DNA from: an uncultured Collinsella sp.
GTDB lineage: Bacteria > Actinomycetota > Coriobacteriia > Coriobacteriales > Coriobacteriaceae
Reading direction: 5' to 3'
Length of the DNA stretch: 6,171 nucleotides
Assembly: GCA_902492825.1 (NCBI GenBank)
Contig: CABUMZ010000109.1
Span: 1-6,171, forward strand
Positions 1-4,987 of the stretch are shown here, in pieces. The position numbers and the translations under genes were made by a program. The notes below the pieces were generated by a model, which saw only the letters and a list, made by a program, of their open reading frames with translations, was not told the DNA's origin and searched no databases. Position 1 is the stretch's first letter. Each line of letters starts with the position of its first letter.

Positions 1-225
1 CTCGCCGTCGTCGGCGTCATAGGACACGCGGACGGCATTGGACTTGATCGTGATGCCGCGCTCGCGCTCGATGTCCATGGTGTCGAGCAGCTGCGACTCC
101 ATGTCGCGCTCATCGACGGTATGGGTGAGCTCGAGGATGCGGTCACTGATCGTGGACTTGCCATGGTCGATATGCGCAACGATCGAGAAGTTACGGATGT
201 GGGAAATGTCAATTGAAGTATTCAT
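1..225 (-). CDS. lepA: Elongation factor 4 (LepA), N-terminal 75 residues; 3' part lies outside the window
   Basis: Only the first 75 codons are present; the frame is open to the left window edge. The protein is a ribosome-associated GTPase of the EF-G family, cytoplasmic, proposed to back-translocate stalled ribosomes or to help 30S assembly. The visible part is the start of the G domain. The G1 loop AHIDHGKST is at residues 17-25, followed by the family-typical stretch ending in MDIERERGITIK at residues 50-61, which carries the switch I threonine at residue 59. The start is the ATG at 225, because the family begins a few residues before IRNFSIVAHIDHGKS, as here. No good Shine-Dalgarno precedes it. 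The gene lies 96 bases downstream of rpsT, beyond the rpsT terminator. EF-G, TetM and TypA share the G1 motif, but the residues around it fit LepA best. Confidence 0.95.
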   Translation of the reverse strand, partial: MNTSIDISHIRNFSIVAHIDHGKSTISDRILELTHTVDERDMESQLLDTMDIERERGITIKSNAVRVSYDADDGE

Positions 226-230
226 GCGGA

Positions 231-238
231 CTATCTTA
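231..238 (-). promoter_or_regulatory. Candidate -10 element for a nearly leaderless lepA transcript
   Basis: On the minus strand the hexamer TAAGAT (233-238) ends 7 bases before the A of the lepA ATG. It matches the bacterial -10 consensus at four of six positions. A transcript started from it would begin at or within a base or two of the start codon. No convincing -35 hexamer sits 16-18 bases upstream, where the rpsT terminator's T tract and stem lie. This is a weak call. The alternative is that lepA is expressed only by read-through of the rpsT terminator. Confidence 0.25.
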
Positions 239-250
239 CCCGAGCGGTAC

Positions 251-287
251 AAAAAATGGAGCCTGTTCCATAAAACAGGCTCCATTT
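251..287 (-). terminator. Rho-independent terminator of rpsT
   Basis: The arms at 254-267 and 274-287 are perfectly complementary over 14 bp, with a 6-base loop (268-273). Read on the minus strand, the stem runs directly into a run of six T (251-256, partly pairing in the stem). The hairpin begins 34 bases after the rpsT stop codon. On the plus strand the hairpin is followed only by a short broken T run (TTTATG), and no plus-strand gene ends here, so it works on the minus strand. Confidence 0.9.
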
Positions 288-321
288 ATGCGCGTAATCT
301 GTGTGGTGTGAAATTTACAAC

Positions 322-588
322 TTAAGCGTTGATGCTGTTCACGAGCTTGGCAAGACCGGACTTGCGGTTAGAAGCCTGGTTCTTGTGGATGACATGCTTA
401 GCGGCAGCCATGTCGAGACGCTTGGTGACGGTCTTGAGGGCAGCCTGGGCCTTCTCGGCGTCGCCCTCGGCGACGGCGGACTGGACGTGCTTGGTCAGCG
501 TCTTGAGCTCGGACTTGACAGCCTTGTTACGCATGCGAGCTGCCTCATTGGTGCGGATACGCTTCTTCTGAGACTTGATGTTTGCCAC
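322..588 (-). CDS. rpsT: Small ribosomal subunit protein bS20, with a GTG start
   Basis: This encodes an 88-residue protein, the usual size for S20, which binds 16S rRNA early in 30S assembly. It opens with the S20 signature ANIKSQKKRIRTNEAAR and is rich in Lys, Arg and Ala over predicted long helices. The C-terminal half has the family-typical stretch HKNQASNRKSGLAK (residues 70-83). The start is GTG at 588: homologues begin with M-A-N-I-K, no ATG is nearby in frame, and an AAAGGA ribosome binding site (598-603) lies 9 bases upstream. An in-frame ATG at 657 would add 23 residues that do not look like S20 and would begin almost at the predicted transcription start. The gene has its own promoter and terminator and so looks monocistronic. 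It lies between holA and lepA, as in several Gram-positive genomes. E. coli rpsT also uses a non-ATG start, tied there to autoregulation. Confidence 0.97.
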   Translation of the reverse strand: MANIKSQKKRIRTNEAARMRNKAVKSELKTLTKHVQSAVAEGDAEKAQAALKTVTKRLDMAAAKHVIHKNQASNRKSGLAKLVNSINA

Positions 589-597
589 TTCTGGAGT

Positions 598-603
598 TCC
601 TTT
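598..603 (-). promoter_or_regulatory. Ribosome binding site of rpsT
   Basis: The minus-strand sequence AAAGGA ends 9 bases before the GTG at 588. It is the only purine-rich Shine-Dalgarno-like stretch close to the start and supports the GTG over the upstream ATG at 657. The spacing is slightly long, so initiation may be moderate rather than strong. Confidence 0.6.
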
Positions 604-663
604 CGAGTTCCTTGCAAAAAATGTATGACACCTCTGAGACACGGTGAGGTCATGCAAGCGCCT

Positions 664-672
664 ACTATAGCA
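664..672 (-). promoter_or_regulatory. Extended -10 promoter of rpsT
   Basis: The minus strand reads TGCTATAGT: a TATAGT -10 hexamer (five of six to consensus) preceded by TGn, the extended -10 motif. The 16-18 base positions upstream hold no TTGACA-like hexamer, which is common for extended -10 promoters. Transcription would start near 657, giving a leader of about 70 bases before the GTG. The bases just after the hexamer are AGGCGC, a GC-rich discriminator of the kind often seen at growth-rate-controlled ribosomal promoters. The promoter starts 50 bases after the holA stop, so rpsT need not depend on the upstream operon. Confidence 0.6.
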
Positions 673-721
673 CGCTCCCCCTCAAAGGGATAGAACGAAT
701 TTGTCAAATAGGCAGGTATCA

Positions 722-1684
722 TCACGATTTTCTCAAGATGTTCGTAATCCAGAGCAAAAGCGCGGTCTCCGAGTCGGCTGAGCCCTTGAGCGCGAGCTCC
801 ACATCGACGGCACCCTCGAGCGCTGCGACGAGCTCTGCCATCGAAAAGCGACGTGCCCAGGTAAGGTGATTCTTGACCTGCCAGGCCTGAAGCTTGAGCG
901 TCGCGGCGAGCTCACGCCCCTGCCCACGCCCATCGAGCGCCTTAGCAACAATCAGCTCACGGATGCGACCGCATAGCAGCGTGTAGGTCCACACGTAGCT
1001 CTTGGAGGGCAGAAGCTTAAAGAGTTCGAGCGAACGCCGCATATCGCGAGCCGAGACGGCGTTGAGGAAGTCCCAGGGCTGAACCTCGGCCGTACGCACG
1101 ATCCAGCGCTCCACGTCGGCAAGCTCAATCTGGGGCGCCTCGACCATCTGGGCGAGCTTTGCCAGGTCGTTATCGAGCATGCGCGTGTTTTCGCCCGAAC
1201 GCGAGACGAGCTCCTCGGCAGCAGCCGTCGAGATGGACTTACCGCGCTGCGTCGCCATCTGCTGAACACGGCGCGGCAGTTCCCAGCGCTTGGTACCCGA
1301 GCAATCGACGATAGCCTTCTTGTCGATCTTGGCGATTGCCTTATACAGGCGCGTATTCTTGGCAAGTGAGTCGGCGATAATGAGACAGACCGTCGTGGGG
1401 CTGGGACTTGCGAGGTACTCGACGAGCGGTTCAGAAATCGCCTTGGAAAGCTTGGAGCAGCCGTCGAGGATCACCAGGCGAAACTCGCTACCCATAGGAA
1501 AGGTATTGAGCGAGCCGATGATCGACTCGATATCGGGATCTTTAGTCATGTCGCGTTCATCGAGGTTGAACTCAACCATACCCGACTTTTCCAAGCGAGC
1601 TTTCATACGCGAGACGGCGTGGTCGCGCTTGACCCCATCGGTACCGACGATCAGATATGCCGGCAGCAGACCGGTTTCGGACAT
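722..1684 (-). CDS. holA: DNA polymerase III delta subunit (clamp loader)
   Basis: This encodes a 320-residue protein, close to the usual 330-345 of the family. Delta opens the sliding-clamp ring in the replicative clamp loader together with delta' and DnaX. Domain I begins with PAYLIVGTDGVKRD (residues 8-21), the place where AAA+ proteins have a Walker A motif. Here, as in other delta subunits, the lysine-bearing P-loop is lost. Further family-like stretches are the strand LVILDGCSKLSK and the region around PSPTTVCLIIADSLAKNTRL. The C-terminal collar region has WDFLNAVSARDMRRSLELF and ends at ILRKS. The start is the ATG at 1684, behind a strong AGGGGAG site. In-frame GTG 1744 and ATG 1726 would add 20 and 14 residues but lack a good ribosome site. 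The gene follows comEC by 78 bases with no visible terminator, so co-transcription is likely. Confidence 0.93.
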   Translation of the reverse strand: MSETGLLPAYLIVGTDGVKRDHAVSRMKARLEKSGMVEFNLDERDMTKDPDIESIIGSLNTFPMGSEFRLVILDGCSKLSKAISEPLVEYLASPSPTTVCLIIADSLAKNTRLYKAIAKIDKKAIVDCSGTKRWELPRRVQQMATQRGKSISTAAAEELVSRSGENTRMLDNDLAKLAQMVEAPQIELADVERWIVRTAEVQPWDFLNAVSARDMRRSLELFKLLPSKSYVWTYTLLCGRIRELIVAKALDGRGQGRELAATLKLQAWQVKNHLTWARRFSMAELVAALEGAVDVELALKGSADSETALLLWITNILRKS

Positions 1685-1688
1685 TGCG

Positions 1689-1695
1689 CTCCCCT
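1689..1695 (-). promoter_or_regulatory. Ribosome binding site that fixes the holA start
   Basis: The minus-strand sequence AGGGGAG lies 4 bases before the ATG at 1684 (6 bases if only AGGGG is counted). The two upstream in-frame starts, GTG 1744 and ATG 1726, have nothing comparable, so this site favours the 320-residue HolA. Confidence 0.7.
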
Positions 1696-1762
1696 CTCGC
1701 AGACTCTCGAATTCGTACCGTGCCATTTTAGCCCAGGGGTCCACCGCGCGCCAACGATGTCA

Positions 1763-4066
1763 TCACGGCCGCTGGGATCGCATCGCAAAGCCCTTCGCAG
1801 TCGGCGTGACGGTAATGTCGCCGTGTTCGATGGTGCATGCGAACGCACCACCCGCTTCCTTAACGGCATCGATGCAGGCATCGGATGGATGGCCGTAGCG
1901 GTTGCCCTCGCCCGCACTCGCGATAGAGAGCTCGGGCTTAAGCGTGCCCAGCAGGTCTGTGTCGACGGAAACTTTTGAGCCGTGATGCCCTAGCTTGAGC
2001 ACATCGATATCACCCACCTCCTGTACAAACTCGCGCTCTTGATCGAGTTCGGCATCACCAGTGAGGAGCACGCGCAAGCTCTTGCCTTCCTGAGCATAGG
2101 AAAGCAGCAAAACAAGAGAGTCCTCATTGCCCTCGCCATCCACCGTGTCAAACGGCCACATCACACGTGTCCGAAACGCGCCGATATCGACCGTGTCTCC
2201 GCAAGCCACCTGCCGATACGTTACGCCGGGGCGATTCAGGACCTCAGCAGGCGCGCCGTCAAGCGCATCAGCCGCGACCACAATGGTTCCAACCGAAAAC
2301 TGATCGAGCACATCAGGAAGGCCACCCCAATGGTCTTCATCCCAATGCGTCACAACGACGGCATCGATATGGTGCACGTTATTGCGAACCAACGCCGACA
2401 CCACGCGCTCATCGAGCCCACAGTCCACGAGCGCCACAGCGCCACCCTGACGAACCAGGATCGCATCGGCCTGCCCCACATCGAGCACCGTCACCGAAGG
2501 CGGAGCGAATCGATCCCAATAGACATACGGAACGGCCGCTGCAAGCATCAAACACAGCAGCCCCACCGCCATGGGACGTGCACGGGGACGCGGCCAACAG
2601 ACCAGCAGAACCGCCAGCAAACACGGCACTAGATAAATCCACATGCTATCGGGCGGCACGCTCACGGATGCACCCGGCACGGCGGCATACAGCTGCTCGA
2701 AGAACAGCGCGCAACGGGCGGCAATCATGGGCACAACGAGCGCCCAAGCTTGCAACGGCTCCACGAGCGAAAAGGGAACCAGCACGATCGACACAGCAAG
2801 CAGGAGACTCACCACCGGACCGATGACCGCATTCGCCAGCGGAGCAATGAGCGAGAACGTACCAAAGGCAGGAATGGTGATGGGAAGTGTCGCCAGTTGC
2901 GAGCAAAGCGTGACGGAAAGCATGCTGGCAACGCCCGATGGCACACCCAGCTTACCCAAAGCGTAGGTCGCATAGGGGCAAAAGCACAGAATGGCAAAGA
3001 CGCTGGCACATGAAAGCTGAAAGCCCATCTCGAACAGCACCGTCGGCCGCAGCAGCACAAAGATGGACATAGTTACGAAAAGTGCCGAAAGGCCGTGCCG
3101 GCGACGCCCCGCGCCGTTTACGACAAGCGTCGCGAACACCATGCAGCACGCGCGCACGGCCGAGGGAGACGCGCCCGTAAAGGCAGCGTAACCCACAAGC
3201 GTTATCGCCAATATCGCCCGTTGAAGACCGCGTGAACACCGAGTCTTTTGCAAGACGCCCTCGATTACAAACCCCACGATAGCCAAATGGCTGCCCGAGA
3301 CGGCGATAAGATGCGCCGTTCCCGTCACCGAAAACCAGTCGCCCGCCGGCTGGGCGCGCAGCTCGGCCGAACGACCGCAGACGACACCGGCTATGAGCGA
3401 ACGCGCCGGGTCGGTCGCAGGCGCGATGGACGCAAGCAGCCCATTTCGCAATCGAAGCAGCGGCCCCGAAGAGCCCTCATCGACCGACACAATCCGAACG
3501 GCTTTAACCTTGCGCACCTCGCCTCGGAGTACGCGCGAGCGCCCATACGCATCGTTCTCAAGGCGCGAAATTCGACCGATAGCACGTACATGCGAACCGA
3601 CGCCGAGCTCGCGATCACACGACAGCCGCACCTGACCTAAACGCTTTTCGCCCGCATACGCATCGCAGGTATAGGAGTACGCACCGTCATTGATGGAAGG
3701 GTCACCGCGCACAACAAATTCAAGACTGCTCGCAGCCCGATTATCCAGCGCCCTCGAAGCACGCAGCGCCCCAATCGCCCAACCCGCGGACACGACCGAC
3801 CCCGCCACGATGCCAAGGGCCGCGGCATACAGCCATCGTCTCCACCGCATAAGGCGCATACAGGACCGAGCCAATACGATGCAAGCCGCAGCAGCAACGG
3901 GAATGGCCATAAGCAATGTGACGGGTGTCGTCCGCTCACCCAGCAGCAAATCGGCCGCCATGTTAAGTACCAAGCCACAGCTCACACACAAGCCGGCACA
4001 AAGTGCCATCGTCCACGGCATCAATGGCCGTGGTGGCATCACTTGCTCGCGCTCGGTCGCACTCAT
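1763..4066 (-). CDS. comEC: ComEC/Rec2 competence channel for DNA uptake, with metallo-beta-lactamase domain
   Basis: This encodes a 767-residue polytopic membrane protein, the normal size, thought to carry single-stranded DNA across the cytoplasmic membrane during transformation. About three membrane helices lie at residues 17-101. An extracytoplasmic OB-fold-like loop (about 114-194) contains Cys134 and Cys150. The multi-helix competence domain (about 221-496) shows HLIAVSGSHLAIV and TGASPSAVRA. The C-terminal metallo-beta-lactamase domain (about 522-766) has LDVGQADA, the metal motif THWDEDHWGG (573-582), TGDAE (669-673) and GHHGS (693-697). It therefore keeps the residues expected for a metal-dependent nuclease. 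The start is the ATG at 4066, overlapping the comEA stop as ATGA, which suggests translational coupling. TTG 4078 and ATG 4039 are less likely alternatives. No frameshift or stop interrupts it. Confidence 0.97.
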   Translation of the reverse strand: MSATEREQVMPPRPLMPWTMALCAGLCVSCGLVLNMAADLLLGERTTPVTLLMAIPVAAAACIVLARSCMRLMRWRRWLYAAALGIVAGSVVSAGWAIGALRASRALDNRAASSLEFVVRGDPSINDGAYSYTCDAYAGEKRLGQVRLSCDRELGVGSHVRAIGRISRLENDAYGRSRVLRGEVRKVKAVRIVSVDEGSSGPLLRLRNGLLASIAPATDPARSLIAGVVCGRSAELRAQPAGDWFSVTGTAHLIAVSGSHLAIVGFVIEGVLQKTRCSRGLQRAILAITLVGYAAFTGASPSAVRACCMVFATLVVNGAGRRRHGLSALFVTMSIFVLLRPTVLFEMGFQLSCASVFAILCFCPYATYALGKLGVPSGVASMLSVTLCSQLATLPITIPAFGTFSLIAPLANAVIGPVVSLLLAVSIVLVPFSLVEPLQAWALVVPMIAARCALFFEQLYAAVPGASVSVPPDSMWIYLVPCLLAVLLVCWPRPRARPMAVGLLCLMLAAAVPYVYWDRFAPPSVTVLDVGQADAILVRQGGAVALVDCGLDERVVSALVRNNVHHIDAVVVTHWDEDHWGGLPDVLDQFSVGTIVVAADALDGAPAEVLNRPGVTYRQVACGDTVDIGAFRTRVMWPFDTVDGEGNEDSLVLLLSYAQEGKSLRVLLTGDAELDQEREFVQEVGDIDVLKLGHHGSKVSVDTDLLGTLKPELSIASAGEGNRYGHPSDACIDAVKEAGGAFACTIEHGDITVTPTAKGFAMRSQRP

Positions 4067-4773
4067 ACGCAAATGCAATCTTTGATTTTGGCGAGCTTCT
4101 TCTCACCGATTCCCGATACGCGCATCAGGTCATCGACTGAGGCAAAAGCACCGTTCTTTGTCCGCTCATCGATAATCGACTGAGCCATAGAAGGCCCAAT
4201 GCCCGAGAGCGTCTGCAGTTCCGCCGCGCTAGCCGTATTGATGTTCACGAGCCCCGACGAAGACCCCGCGCCAGGAGTCGTGGCAGTACTACTTTCGGCC
4301 CCGCCGACCGCCGCAGCCGCTTGTTGCTCCCCCACCGTCGGTACATAAATCTTTTGGCCATCTGTGATCTTGGACGCACGGTTAAGCCCTGTCACGTCCG
4401 CCTCGGCCGTAAGCCCTCCGGCGGCATCGATCGCTTGGGACACCCGTGCTCCTTCTTTGAGCCGATACACGCCAGGCCTCACAACGGCGCCATCCACATC
4501 AACGTACACCTCGGCAGCAGAGGAGCTCTTGCCCGAAGACCCATCGGCATCATCAGGAGACGCATCCCCGGCCCCGCGCGCATCTGAGGCGCTTGCCTCA
4601 TCACTATGCTCAAACGACACGCCGCCGGAGCGGCTACTAAAACTTGCCATCGCCAAGCCGCTCGCGGCGGCAATGACAACCAAAATCGCCACCACCACCG
4701 CTTTATGCCCGAGCAGCTTTTCTGCCCAGCGGTCCATACGTTTAACCCGTTCGTGATATTCGCGCTGCGCCAT
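4063..4773 (-). CDS. comEA: ComEA, membrane-anchored DNA receptor for transformation
   Basis: This encodes a 236-residue protein with the Gram-positive ComEA plan. A short basic cytoplasmic N-terminus (residues 1-23) is followed by one membrane anchor (about 24-44). Next comes an acidic Ser/Asp/Gly-rich linker (about 45-86). An SLBB domain (about 89-147) contains VYVDVDGAVVRPGVY and ends at KIYVPTVGE. After a second Ala/Ser/Gly linker, a double helix-hairpin-helix domain (about 174-236) has VNINTASAAELQTLSGIGPS and VSGIGEKKLAKIK. The last domain binds double-stranded DNA without sequence preference outside the membrane and hands it to ComEC. The start is the ATG at 4773, behind a near-perfect GGGAGGTG site. 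A GTG at 4836 would add 21 residues and lies at the predicted transcription start. The protein ends unusually in DCICV. The stop codon overlaps the comEC ATG. Confidence 0.96.
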   Translation of the reverse strand: MAQREYHERVKRMDRWAEKLLGHKAVVVAILVVIAAASGLAMASFSSRSGGVSFEHSDEASASDARGAGDASPDDADGSSGKSSSAAEVYVDVDGAVVRPGVYRLKEGARVSQAIDAAGGLTAEADVTGLNRASKITDGQKIYVPTVGEQQAAAAVGGAESSTATTPGAGSSSGLVNINTASAAELQTLSGIGPSMAQSIIDERTKNGAFASVDDLMRVSGIGEKKLAKIKDCICV

Positions 4774-4779
4774 AGCAAA

Positions 4780-4787
4780 CACCTCCC
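4780..4787 (-). promoter_or_regulatory. Strong ribosome binding site of comEA
   Basis: The minus strand carries GGGAGGTG with 6 bases to the ATG at 4773, nearly the full anti-Shine-Dalgarno complement. It decides the start against the upstream in-frame GTG at 4836. Confidence 0.85.
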
Positions 4788-4838
4788 AACACCATCGTGT
4801 CAGGAAACGAGCGCCGAAGCCTCCGCACGTCCACACTG

Positions 4839-4867
4839 GTTATCGCGGTCAAACCAAAATCTGACAA
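4839..4867 (-). promoter_or_regulatory. Candidate promoter of the comEA-comEC-holA unit
   Basis: On the minus strand TTGTCA (4862-4867, five of six to the -35 consensus) is followed after exactly 17 bases by GATAAC (4839-4844, four of six to the -10 consensus). Transcription would start near 4832, giving a leader of about 59 bases before the comEA ATG. It lies between the thiI terminator and comEA, where a promoter is expected. The match fits a housekeeping sigma factor and no competence-specific box was recognised. The remaining bases of the 4774-4947 gap show nothing else that I can support. Confidence 0.45.
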
Positions 4868-4944
4868 AAACCTTGCGGAAAAGTGTCCATTTATTCAGTC
4901 ACACGTCAGCGAATGAACATCTTGGCATCATTTGCCCAGATAGC

Positions 4945-4977
4945 AAAAGACCGACGATACGGGCGCATCGTCGGTCT
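4945..4977 (-). terminator. Rho-independent terminator of thiI
   Basis: The arms 4948-4958 and 4967-4977 are perfectly complementary over 11 bp around an 8-base loop. The stem is GC-rich, and on the minus strand it is followed by a short T run (TTTT, 4945-4948, the first T being in the stem). It starts 10 bases after the thiI stop codon. The plus-strand exit has no T run, so it is assigned to thiI only. The short U tract may make it leaky. Confidence 0.82.
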
Positions 4978-4987
4978 ATGCAGGCAA

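Noticed and set aside
678..693. Short hairpin TCCC-loop-GGGGA just after holA as a possible terminator
   Set aside because: The stem is only 4-5 bp and no T run follows on either strand, so it does not qualify as an intrinsic terminator.
702..707. TTGACA on the minus strand downstream of holA, a perfect -35 hexamer
   Set aside because: It lies 32 bases upstream of the TATAGT element, far too distant, and no other -10 hexamer sits 16-18 bases from it. It was not used for the rpsT promoter.
1685..1744. N-terminal extension of HolA from GTG 1744 or ATG 1726
   Set aside because: Neither start has a ribosome site, the extra residues do not resemble the family, and ATG 1684 has a strong AGGGGAG site.
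2167..2826. Long plus-strand open frame of 219 codons inside comEC
   Set aside because: It is antisense to comEC. Its Arg/Pro/His-rich, low-complexity translation is typical of the shadow of a GC-rich gene, and it has no family resemblance.
4774..4836. N-terminal extension of ComEA from GTG 4836
   Set aside because: It would begin at the predicted transcription start and has no ribosome site, while ATG 4773 has a near-perfect one.
4922..4938. Small hairpin TTGGCA/TGCCCA next to the thiI terminator
   Set aside because: It has six pairs with one wobble and no T run or neighbouring motif, and is likely chance.
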